DNA of 64,000 bases, taken from RH-AL1 sp965277355. Its GTDB lineage: Bacteria > Pseudomonadota > Alphaproteobacteria > Rhizobiales > Beijerinckiaceae. Positions within the stretch are counted from its first letter, which is position 1, and each line of letters begins with the position of its first letter. The stretch spans positions 868,001 to 932,000 of the forward strand of contig CBDICN010000001.1 of NCBI GenBank assembly GCA_965277355.1, in the 5' to 3' direction. Below, piece after piece: positions 53,968 through 62,031 of this stretch. The position numbers and the translations under genes are program-made. The notes under the pieces were generated by a model. It searched no databases. It was not told the DNA's origin and saw only the letters and a program-made list of their open reading frames with translations.

Positions 53968-55839
53968 ATGACGTCGTCCCTGCACCCTGATGACGCCAGG
54001 AACCCGCTGCTCCCCGCACCTCTCGCGCTGAAGCCGACGGTCGTGGATGTCACGATCCCACCGGCCTTCAAACCGGATATCGAGCGGCTCGCCACCAACG
54101 CCGCGCGGTTCGTCGAGGAGAGCGCGAAGGCGATGTCGGCCTACCTCAAGCCCTTCGAGAACGGCGAGGTGAAGAGCCCCGACATGACGGACATGATCAC
54201 GGTCGCGGTCACGTCCATCGGCAAGGTCGCGGAACATTGGGTGAGCGATCCCGCCCGCCTTGCCGAGGCTCAGGGCACGCTCGCCGGCCCCTTCATGCAG
54301 CTGTGGGCGCAGACGTTCCGGCGCATGCGCGGAGAGCAGGCGGAACCGATCGTGCCGCCCGCCAAGGGCGACAAGCGTTACGCCGCGCCGCAGTGGAGCG
54401 AACTGCCGCTTTACGACTTCCTGCGCCAGGCCCATGCGATCAGTTCGACCTGGGCGCAGGACATCGTCGACAAGTCGACCGAACTCGATCCGAAGACCCG
54501 CGCCAAGGCCAAATTCTACCTGCGTCAGATCTCGAGCGCACTGTCGCCGGCCAACTATCTGGTCACAAATCCGGAACTCATGCTGCAGACGATCGCGACA
54601 AGCGGCGAAAACCTGGTCGCCGGCGCCAAGATCCTGGCCGAGGACATGGAGGCCGGCGGCGGCTCGCTGCGCATCCGCCAGGTCGACGCCAGCAAGTTCG
54701 AATTCGGCGTCAACGTCGCGACGACGCCCGGCAAGGTCGTGTTCCGCAACGATCTCATCGAACTCATCCAGTACACGCCGACGACCGAGACCGTGCTGAA
54801 GCGGCCCCTGCTCATCGTGCCGCCCTGGATCAACAAGTACTACATCCTCGACCTCAACACCGAGAAGAGCTTCGTGCGCTGGATGGTGAACCAGGGGCAG
54901 ACGGTGTTCCTGATCTCCTGGGTCAATCCGGACGGGCGCCACCGTCTCAAGACCTTCGAGTCCTACATGCGCGAAGGCATCTTCGAGGCGCTGGACGCCG
55001 TAAAGGCGGCCACCGGCGAGGACGACGTCAACGCGATCGGCTACTGCGTCGGCGGGACGCTGCTGTCCACCGCGCTCGCCTACATGGCCGAGGACGGACG
55101 CGAGCGCATCAAGAGCGCCACCTTCTTCGCCGCCCAGGCCGACTTCACCGATGCCGGCGACATCCAGGTTTTCATCGACGAGGATCAGATCAAGGGCCTC
55201 GAGACGCAGATGGACAGCGTCGGCTATCTCGAGGGATCGAAGATGGCGATGGCCTTCAACATGCTGCGCCCGAACGACCTCGTGTGGTCCTACGTCGTCG
55301 ACAACTACCTGAAGGGCAAGACGCCGGCGGCCTTCGACCTGCTCTACTGGAATTCCGATTCGACGCGGCTGCCGGCCCGCAATCACTCGTTCTATCTGCG
55401 CAACTTCTACATCGAGAACAATCTCGCCAAGGGCGAGATGGAGATCGGCGGCAAGCGCCTCGATCTCGGCAAGGTGGCGATCCCGATCTACTCCCTGGCG
55501 ACACGCGACGACCACATCTCGCCGGCCGCTTCGGTCTACCGCGGCGCCAAGCTGTTCGGCGGCGACATCCGTTACGTGCTCGGCGGCTCCGGTCATATCG
55601 CCGGCGTCATCAACCCGCCCGACAAGGAGAAATACGGCTACGCCACCGGGCCGCGGCCGAGCGGGACTTTCGAGGACTGGCGCGAGCAGGCGACGATGCG
55701 GAAAGGCAGCTGGTGGCCGGACTGGCTCGCCTGGCTCAGCGCGCAGGCCTCCGATCGCGTCCCGGCGCGCGAGCCGGGCGCCGGAGGCCTCGAAATCCTG
55801 GAGGATGCGCCGGGCTCATACGTCAGGGTCAAGAGCTGA
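53968..55839 (+). CDS. phaC: Class I polyhydroxyalkanoate synthase
   Basis: PhaC polymerises 3-hydroxyacyl-CoA to PHA granules. The 623-residue protein has the lipase-like box with Cys360 (GYCVGGT), Asp in ATRDDHISP and His in GGSGHIAGVINPP as catalytic triad. The N-terminal PhaC_N domain (WVSDPARLAEAQGTLAGPFM, FYLRQISSALSPANYL) is complete. AAGGAG ahead of ATG 53968. phaA, phaB, phaP and phaR are not in the window. Confidence 0.95.
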   Translation: MTSSLHPDDARNPLLPAPLALKPTVVDVTIPPAFKPDIERLATNAARFVEESAKAMSAYLKPFENGEVKSPDMTDMITVAVTSIGKVAEHWVSDPARLAEAQGTLAGPFMQLWAQTFRRMRGEQAEPIVPPAKGDKRYAAPQWSELPLYDFLRQAHAISSTWAQDIVDKSTELDPKTRAKAKFYLRQISSALSPANYLVTNPELMLQTIATSGENLVAGAKILAEDMEAGGGSLRIRQVDASKFEFGVNVATTPGKVVFRNDLIELIQYTPTTETVLKRPLLIVPPWINKYYILDLNTEKSFVRWMVNQGQTVFLISWVNPDGRHRLKTFESYMREGIFEALDAVKAATGEDDVNAIGYCVGGTLLSTALAYMAEDGRERIKSATFFAAQADFTDAGDIQVFIDEDQIKGLETQMDSVGYLEGSKMAMAFNMLRPNDLVWSYVVDNYLKGKTPAAFDLLYWNSDSTRLPARNHSFYLRNFYIENNLAKGEMEIGGKRLDLGKVAIPIYSLATRDDHISPAASVYRGAKLFGGDIRYVLGGSGHIAGVINPPDKEKYGYATGPRPSGTFEDWREQATMRKGSWWPDWLAWLSAQASDRVPAREPGAGGLEILEDAPGSYVRVKS

Positions 55840-55929
55840 ACCTCACGCAGCGCCCCGATCCAGGTTGCTCCGATAGGCCGCCCGTGCAAGATGCCGCATC
55901 AGCTCCATCGCCCGAGCGGGACTTGAACA

Positions 55930-57591
55930 ATGAACAGTTTGGCCCTAGTCGACAAAAAGACCCGAGACGGCGCCAGGCCGCTGCCCCCGAAGGTTCTTTT
56001 AGTCTTCCCGCTGTTCAATCCGTATTCATTCTGGAGCTTCAAAGAAACCTGCAAGATTGTCGGTGCGAAATATCCCGCGCCGCCGCTCGGCTTGATCACG
56101 CTCGCGGCACTTCTGCCGAGCGATTGGGAATGCCGGCTCGTCAACAGTAACTGCACGCCCCTGACCGATGCCGACATCGCCTGGTCCGACCTCGTCATGA
56201 CCGGCGGGATGTTGCCTCAACAGATCGACTGCTTGGCGGTCATGGCGCGCTGTCGGGCACTCGGGAAGCCCGTCTGCATCGGCGGCCCCGATCCGACCTC
56301 GAGCCCGCACGTCTATGCCCAGGCGGACTTTCTCGTCCTCGGCGAGGCAGAAGGCATCATCGACACGTTCGTCGAGGCCTGGCGGCGCGGCGACCGCAAC
56401 GGCCGCTTCGACGCCGAGAAGTTCCAGGCGGACGTCACCAAGAGCCCGATCCCGCGCTACGAGCTGCTCGACTTCTCGCATTACCTCTTCATCGGCCTGC
56501 AGTTCTCACGCGGCTGCCCGTTCAATTGCGAGTTCTGCGACATCATCGAGCTCTACGGCCGGGTGCCGCGCACCAAGACGACGCCGCAGGTGTTGTCCGA
56601 ACTCGATCGACTGCTCGAACTCGGATACCGCGGCCACGTCGATTTCGTCGACGACAATCTCATCGGCAACAAAAAAGCGCTGAAGAAATTCCTGCCGGAG
56701 CTGAAGGCCTGGCAAGTCGAGCACGGCTATCCCTTCAAGTTCTCGACCGAGGCCTCGATCAATCTCGCCGACGACGACGAACTGCTGGAGATGATGGGGC
56801 AGTGCAACTTCTTCGCCTGCTTCATCGGGATCGAGAGCGGCGATACCGAGACCCTCGTCTCGATGCAGAAGAAGCAGAACACCCGGCGCAGCCTCGGCGA
56901 GAGCATCTTCAGGATCTACAATGCGGGGATCTACGTCGTGGCCGGCTTCATCGTCGGCTTCGACACCGAGAAGGCCGGCGTCTCGGAGGGCATGATACGG
57001 CTCATCGAGGATACCAGCATACCGATTTGCACGGTCGGCCTTCTGACCGCCCTGCCGAACACCCAGCTGACGCGCCGGCTCGACAAGGAGGGCCGGCTGT
57101 TCGAAGGCTTCGATCGCCCGCAACCGGGCGCCGGCGACGCCTGCACCGCCGGCCTCAACTTCAAGACACTGCGCCCGCGCGTCGAGATCATGCGGGACTT
57201 CAGGGCCGTGGTCGACGAAATCTACACGCCACAGGCTTTTTTCGCGCGGCTGACGGAGGTGGCGAAGGCGCTGCGCAAACCTCGCCTCGAACGCCGCGTG
57301 GTGACCGATCCGGCGCAGGTCAAGAAGGACCTGCGGCTGCTGCGGCGCATGGTGATCCGGCTCTGCCTGCGCCGGCCGGCGATGGCGATCCCGTTCTGGC
57401 GCCTGTTCATCTGGACGGCGCGCAACAATCCCGCTGCCCTCGAGCCGGTCATGATGAACGTGATGATCTACATGCACGTCGGACCGTTCTCCCGCCACGT
57501 GGTGGGCGAGGCCGATTGGCAGATCGCCTCGATGAACCGCGGCCAACAGCCCGAGAAGCTGGTGCGTTCGATCGAAGCGGCGGCGGCGTAG
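55930..57591 (+). CDS. B12-binding radical SAM protein (HpnP-like; hopanoid C-2 methylase candidate)
   Basis: A 553-residue protein with an N-terminal cobalamin-binding domain (LVFPLFNPYSFWSFKETCKI, YPAPPLGLITLAALLP), a radical SAM core with the cluster motif in SRGCPFNCEFCDI (CxxxCxxC), the DFVDDNLIGNKKALKKFLP segment, and a DUF4070-type C-terminus (NPAALEPVMMNVMIYMHVGPF). This set fits the HpnP group, which methylates hopanoids at C-2, but paralogues with other jobs share the same plan. No other hpn gene is nearby. Start ATG 55930 has a weak ribosome site. Position is 90 nt after phaC on the same strand. Confidence 0.6.
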   Translation: MNSLALVDKKTRDGARPLPPKVLLVFPLFNPYSFWSFKETCKIVGAKYPAPPLGLITLAALLPSDWECRLVNSNCTPLTDADIAWSDLVMTGGMLPQQIDCLAVMARCRALGKPVCIGGPDPTSSPHVYAQADFLVLGEAEGIIDTFVEAWRRGDRNGRFDAEKFQADVTKSPIPRYELLDFSHYLFIGLQFSRGCPFNCEFCDIIELYGRVPRTKTTPQVLSELDRLLELGYRGHVDFVDDNLIGNKKALKKFLPELKAWQVEHGYPFKFSTEASINLADDDELLEMMGQCNFFACFIGIESGDTETLVSMQKKQNTRRSLGESIFRIYNAGIYVVAGFIVGFDTEKAGVSEGMIRLIEDTSIPICTVGLLTALPNTQLTRRLDKEGRLFEGFDRPQPGAGDACTAGLNFKTLRPRVEIMRDFRAVVDEIYTPQAFFARLTEVAKALRKPRLERRVVTDPAQVKKDLRLLRRMVIRLCLRRPAMAIPFWRLFIWTARNNPAALEPVMMNVMIYMHVGPFSRHVVGEADWQIASMNRGQQPEKLVRSIEAAAA

Positions 57592-57731
57592 GACCCGCAC
57601 GATCCTGCGTGCCGGTTGCAACCGTCGTCTCTTCTTAAGGCAGGCTTGACGCCATCCCGGCCTGCGAGCACCCGCGCTGATCCGATCGCTGCCGGCGCTT
57701 GAGCTTCCGCGAGCGGGAGAAAGAATACACG

Positions 57732-58577
57732 ATGAAGCTGGTACGCTACGGGGCCGAAGGCCGGGAGAAACCTGGCCTCATCGACGGGGACGGCCGCGTG
57801 CGCGACCTCAGCGGCATCGTCGCCGATATCGACGGCGATGCGCTCTGCCCGAAGATGCTGGCACGGATCGCCAGGGCACGGCCGGCGAAATTGCCGCTGG
57901 TGCGCGGACGCCCGAGGTTAGGATCGTGCGTGGCGCGGCCGGTGAACTTCATCGGCATCGGGCTCAACTACTCGGATCATGCCCAGGAAATCGGCATGGA
58001 GTTCCCGAAGGAGCCGGTGTTCTTCCAGAAGGCCTCCAACTGCATCTGCGGCGCCAACGATCCGATCGTCATGCCCAAGGGTGGCAAAAAGCTCGACTGG
58101 GAGGTCGAGGTCGGCGTCGTGATGGGCCAGCGAGCCTCCTACGTGAGCGAGCGCGCCGCGATGGACCACGTTGCGGGCTTCTGCCTCTCGAACGACGTCA
58201 GCGAGCGCGGCTTCCAGCTCGAGCGCGGCGGCACCTGGACCAAGGGCAAGAGCGCGCCGAGCTTCGGGCCGCTCGGCCCGTGGCTGGTGACGCCGGACGA
58301 GCTCGCCAACCCACAGCGCCTCGACCTGTGGCTCGACGTCAACGGCGAACGCATGCAGACCGGCTCGACGAAGGCGATGATCTTCTCGATCAAGGCCGTG
58401 GTCTCCTATCTGTCGCGCTTCATGGTGCTGGAGCCCGGCGACGTGATCGTCACCGGCACCCCGGCCGGCGTCGGCCAGGGCATGAACCCGAAACGCTTCC
58501 TCAAGGCCGGTGATGTCGTCACGCTCGGCGCAGCCGGGCTCGGCGAACAGACGCATACGGTGGCGTCATACAAGTAG
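57732..58577 (+). CDS. Fumarylacetoacetate hydrolase-family protein
   Basis: A 281-residue FAH-fold enzyme. Motifs are GIGLNYSDHAQE, KLDWEVEVGVVMG (metal ligands), DVSERGFQLERGG and VIVTGTPAGVGQG. The family covers hydrolases and decarboxylases that act on C-C bonds, such as ureidoglycolate lyase, 2,4-diketo-3-deoxy acid hydrolases and acylpyruvases; the precise substrate is unknown. ATG 57732 follows GAGCGGGAGAAAGAATACACG, whose first part resembles the end of the palindromic elements. 140 nt after the radical SAM gene. Confidence 0.85.
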   Translation: MKLVRYGAEGREKPGLIDGDGRVRDLSGIVADIDGDALCPKMLARIARARPAKLPLVRGRPRLGSCVARPVNFIGIGLNYSDHAQEIGMEFPKEPVFFQKASNCICGANDPIVMPKGGKKLDWEVEVGVVMGQRASYVSERAAMDHVAGFCLSNDVSERGFQLERGGTWTKGKSAPSFGPLGPWLVTPDELANPQRLDLWLDVNGERMQTGSTKAMIFSIKAVVSYLSRFMVLEPGDVIVTGTPAGVGQGMNPKRFLKAGDVVTLGAAGLGEQTHTVASYK

Positions 58578-58588
58578 CATGTAATCGG

Positions 58589-58854
58589 GCCGTCATTGCG
58601 AGCCGGAGGCGAACTAAGCTAGAGCCGCCTCAGACGGGCAACGCCCGGAGTATCGCGGGCTCCTGGGTTGTCGGGGTGGCCGGCCCCGACCGGCATCTGT
58701 GTGCTGATAGTGAGCGGCGAGAGCTACGCGCGCGGCGGCACTGCTCCCGCGCCAGCCGCCGCCCGACGAGATCGCCGGGCCGCAAGGGCCGCCAAGCCGG
58801 CTTGCAAGCAAAAGGCCGTCCCCACATGGTTCGCCTGCGGCTCGCAATGACGGC
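58589..58854. mobile_element. MITE-like element with 26-bp terminal inverted repeats
   Basis: The left end GCCGTCATTGCGAGCCGGAG(GCGAAC) and the right end (GTTCGCCTGCGGCTCGCAATGACGGC) are inverted repeats of 26 bp with one mismatch, 266 bp apart. No open frame codes for a transposase inside, and no clear target duplication was seen. It fills most of the 313-nt gap between the FAH-like gene and exoR. Related sequences with GTCATTGCGAGC ends are abundant in rhizobial genomes (general knowledge). Confidence 0.7.
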
Positions 58855-58891
58855 GCGAGACCCTCTCCCATGACGGGCCGCCGCGTCGAAC

Positions 58892-59773
58892 CTAATTCCG
58901 ATGCTTGGAATGATCGTCGAGGTAGACCGAGGCGATCTGCCGGTCGGCGTCGGTCGCGGAGGCCATCGCCTTGTCATAGAGATCGAGGATCCACTGGTCC
59001 TTGATCCTGTCGGTGACGCCGTCGTGGGCGAGCGACAGCCACATCAACCCCTTGGCCCGCTGAGGCGCCATGCCCGCGTAGCCGTTGAAGAGGATCTGGC
59101 CGAGCACCGCCTCCGATTCGAGATGGCCCTTGTCCGCGGCGAGATAGAGCCAGCGCGCCGCCTGTCGGCCGTCCTTGGCGACGCCGTCGCCGTCGAGGTA
59201 CATGCGCGCGAGATTGTACTGCGCGTTGGCATCGCCGAAATGCACCGCCGCGTAGTGGAACATCTCGAGCGCACGGTCCGGATTGGACGCGACCCGCGTG
59301 TGCGGAATGCCCTTTAGATTGTACACGCCGAGCGCGACGAAGGCACTCGATACGAACGGCACTTCGCGCGGATTGGCCTCGTCCTCGTCGTAATTGTCGA
59401 CGATCTGCGAGAAGTAGTCGAAGGCTTTGGCGTCATCGTGAGGGACGCCGTCGCCCGCCGCATACATCTTGCCGAGCTTCCATTGCGCGAGCGACTCCCC
59501 CCCTTCCGCGGCATACTGGAGCGCGGCGACGGCGGACCGCGAATGACCGCTTCGCACGCCCTCGAGCCCCGCGCGGAGCGCCGCCTTGGGATTCTTGAAG
59601 ATCGGCAAGGTCGCGCGATCGTCGCTTGTCGAGCCGTCGAAGGCCTTCGCTGGCGCGGCGATCGTCAACCCGGCGACGAGTGCCAGTCCGAGCGTCGAGG
59701 CCAAGCCCAGCGTCGAGACAAGGCCAGCGCGCGACAGGCCAGCGCGCGACAGGCTACGTGTCGGCATAGACAT
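58892..59773 (-). CDS. exoR: ExoR-like Sel1-repeat regulator
   Basis: A 293-residue periplasmic protein. The N-terminal signal region has short tandem repeats (LSRAGLSRAG, VSTLGLASTLG). Sel1/TPR-type repeats follow: LQYAAEGGESLAQWKLGKMY, FVALGVYNLKGIP, NAQYNLARMYLDGDGVAKDG and HLESEAVLGQILFNGYAG. This matches ExoR of Sinorhizobium, which binds the ExoS sensor and represses exopolysaccharide genes while permitting motility. The partner kinase/regulator (exoS/chvI) is not in the window. Its start overlaps the end of ilvD by 20 nt, so it is likely coupled. M at codon 3 is an alternative start. Confidence 0.78.
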   Translation of the reverse strand: MSMPTRSLSRAGLSRAGLVSTLGLASTLGLALVAGLTIAAPAKAFDGSTSDDRATLPIFKNPKAALRAGLEGVRSGHSRSAVAALQYAAEGGESLAQWKLGKMYAAGDGVPHDDAKAFDYFSQIVDNYDEDEANPREVPFVSSAFVALGVYNLKGIPHTRVASNPDRALEMFHYAAVHFGDANAQYNLARMYLDGDGVAKDGRQAARWLYLAADKGHLESEAVLGQILFNGYAGMAPQRAKGLMWLSLAHDGVTDRIKDQWILDLYDKAMASATDADRQIASVYLDDHSKHRN

Positions 59774-61484
59774 GCGTCTCGCCCTTCTGCCCGGGGTGCG
59801 TCACCGCTCCCTGCAGCGCGGAGCCGACCGTCTGGGCGTAGCGCCAGATGGCGCCCGAGCCGAAGTCGTGTGCGCGAGGTGTCCAGGCCGTCCTGCGTTC
59901 GGCGAGTTCAGCGTCGGAAACGTGCAGGTCGATCGTGCCCTCGACCGCGTCGAGTGAAATGATGTCGCCGTCACGCACCAAAGCGATAGGGCCGCCGACC
60001 GCCGCCTCCGGCCCGACATGGCCGACGCAGAAGCCCCGGGTGGCGCCGGAGAAGCGCCCGTCGGTGATGAGCGCGACCTTGTCGCCCATGCCCTGGCCGT
60101 AGAGTGCCGCCGTGGTCGACAGCATCTCGCGCATGCCGGGGCCGCCCTTGGGACCCTCGTAGCGGATGACGAAGACGCAGCCTTCCTTGTACTTGCGCGA
60201 ACGCACCGCCTCGAAGCAGTCCTCCTCGCAGTCGAAGCAGAGCGCCGGGCCCTCGAAGCGCAGCGCCTCCTCCGGCATGCCGGCAACCTTGACGATGGCG
60301 CCCTCGGGCGCCAGCGAGCCGCGCAGGCCGACGACGCCGCCGGTCACCGTGATCGGCTTGTCGGCGGGGCGCACCACGTCCTGGTGCTCGTTCCATTTCA
60401 CCTTGGCCATGTTCTCGGCGATGGTGCGGCCGGTCACCGTCAGGCAGTCGCCATGAAGGAAGCCGTTGTCGAGCAGCGTCTTCATCAAGATCGGGATGCC
60501 GCCCGCCTCGAACATGTCCTTTGCGACGTATCGTCCGCCTGGCTTCAGGTCGGCGATATACGGCGTCTTCTTGAAGATCTCGGCGATGTCGAAGAGGTCG
60601 AACTTGATACCGACCTCGTTGGCGATCGCCGGCAGGTGCAACGCGGCGTTGGTCGAGCCGCCGGACGCGGCAACCACGGTCGCGGCGTTCTCCAGCGCCT
60701 TCAGCGTGACGATGTCGCGCGGGCGGATGTTGCGGGCGATCAGCTCCATGACCATCTCGCCGGCGGTCATGCAGAAGCGGTCGCGGATCTCGTAGGGCGC
60801 GGGCGCGCCGGCCGAGTACGGCAGCGCGAGGCCGATCGCCTCGGAGACGGTCGCCATCGTGTTGGCGGTGAACTGCGCGCCGCAGGCGCCGGCCGAGGGA
60901 CACGCCACGCTTTCCAGCTCGTCGAGATCCTCGTTCGACATCTCGCCGACCGAATGCTTGCCCACCGCCTCGAACAGGTCCTGCACGGTCACGTCCTGGC
61001 CGCGGAAGGAGCCGGGCAGGATCGAGCCGCCGTAGATGAAGATCGACGGGACGTTGAGGCGCACCATGGCCATCATCATGCCGGGCAGCGACTTGTCGCA
61101 GCCGGCGAGGCCGACCAGCGCGTCGTAGCAATGGCCGCGCATGGTGAGCTCGACCGAGTCGGCGATGAGGTCGCGCGAGACGAGCGAGGACTTCATGCCC
61201 TGGTGACCCATCGCGATGCCGTCGGTGACGGTGATCGTGCAGAACTCGCGCGGGGTGCCGTTGGCGGCGGCGACGCCCTTCTTCACCGCCTGCGCCTGGC
61301 GCATCAGCGAGATGTTGCAGGGCGCGGCCTCGTTCCAGCACGACGCGACGCCGACCAGCGGCTGGTGGATCTGCTGCTTGGTCAGGCCCATCGCATAGAG
61401 GTAGGAGCGATGCGGCGCGCGCGCCGGCCCTTCGGTGACGTGGCGGCTCGGCAACTTGGCTTTATTGAAAACGCGCGCGTCCAT
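59754..61484 (-). CDS. ilvD: Dihydroxy-acid dehydratase
   Basis: IlvD is an Fe-S enzyme that dehydrates the dihydroxy acids of valine and isoleucine synthesis. The 576-residue protein carries the cluster-binding cysteines in VGVASCWNEAAPCNISL, ALVGLAGCDKSLPGMMM and SVACPSAGACGAQFTAN, and the C-terminal TDGRFSGATRGFCVGHVGPEA. It is the long form of typical size. It overlaps exoR by 20 nt. A 547-nt gap lies upstream, where the promoter is expected; no leader peptide attenuator was recognised by eye. Confidence 0.96.
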   Translation of the reverse strand: MDARVFNKAKLPSRHVTEGPARAPHRSYLYAMGLTKQQIHQPLVGVASCWNEAAPCNISLMRQAQAVKKGVAAANGTPREFCTITVTDGIAMGHQGMKSSLVSRDLIADSVELTMRGHCYDALVGLAGCDKSLPGMMMAMVRLNVPSIFIYGGSILPGSFRGQDVTVQDLFEAVGKHSVGEMSNEDLDELESVACPSAGACGAQFTANTMATVSEAIGLALPYSAGAPAPYEIRDRFCMTAGEMVMELIARNIRPRDIVTLKALENAATVVAASGGSTNAALHLPAIANEVGIKFDLFDIAEIFKKTPYIADLKPGGRYVAKDMFEAGGIPILMKTLLDNGFLHGDCLTVTGRTIAENMAKVKWNEHQDVVRPADKPITVTGGVVGLRGSLAPEGAIVKVAGMPEEALRFEGPALCFDCEEDCFEAVRSRKYKEGCVFVIRYEGPKGGPGMREMLSTTAALYGQGMGDKVALITDGRFSGATRGFCVGHVGPEAAVGGPIALVRDGDIISLDAVEGTIDLHVSDAELAERRTAWTPRAHDFGSGAIWRYAQTVGSALQGAVTHPGQKGETHVYADT

Positions 61485-62031
61485 ACCCTTGCTTCGACTC
61501 CGAACTTAGACGTGCACCAGCTCTGCCCCTTGCGGGACTCTGCCGGCCGCCGCGTTGCCTGGCATTAGTTAAGGTCTGCTAACGCGAAGACGCCGACGCT
61601 GGCTTTCCTCGTGGGACTTACTTACCTCATCGAAAGTTGAAGTCAGATTAGCGAGCGGTTTATGGCTGAAAAGCGACTTCGGATAAGGCGCGCAATGATG
61701 CAGCGAGCTTCGCATCAAGCTGTGGCGTCACAGCAACAAGTGCCAGTGGCAAGGCCCAAGTAAACAAGGCTTTAAGCGCCACCGCCTTCTTCAGGATGCG
61801 GCTGCACTCGGGTCCAGGCGCGTCGCTTCCGGCCTACCGCACTCACACATCTTGGCGCGCTGATCCGCGCACCAAGATCTGTGAACGCGATAACGCTTCC
61901 GGCCAGGGTTGCAAGCCGCCGCATGACAGGTCTTGACAGCGGCTATGGCACAGCGCGCAATCGGCGACCGACGACTGGTCGAAAGTCGCAGGCTCAAGCC
62001 TCGCCATGCGCCGTTCGCGCCGCCGGACCGC
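61485..62031. other. 547-nt gap between ilvD and valS with little recognisable content
   Basis: The gap lies downstream of valS and upstream of ilvD (both minus strand) and should carry the ilvD promoter. Base composition is slightly lower in G+C than the genes. I see no tRNA, riboswitch or clear terminator; one small Cys-rich frame at 61791-61997 is given separately. Confidence 0.4.
61791..61997 (-). CDS. Possible small Cys-rich protein (doubtful)
   Basis: A 68-residue frame with six Cys: ARCAIAAVKTCHAAACNPGR, RSWCADQ and KMCECGR. The spacing resembles a small metal-binding module but no family is known, and it may be spurious. No strong ribosome binding site was seen. It lies in the otherwise empty gap between valS and ilvD. 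Confidence 0.25.
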   Translation of the reverse strand: MSLRLSTSRRSPIARCAIAAVKTCHAAACNPGRKRYRVHRSWCADQRAKMCECGRPEATRLDPSAAAS

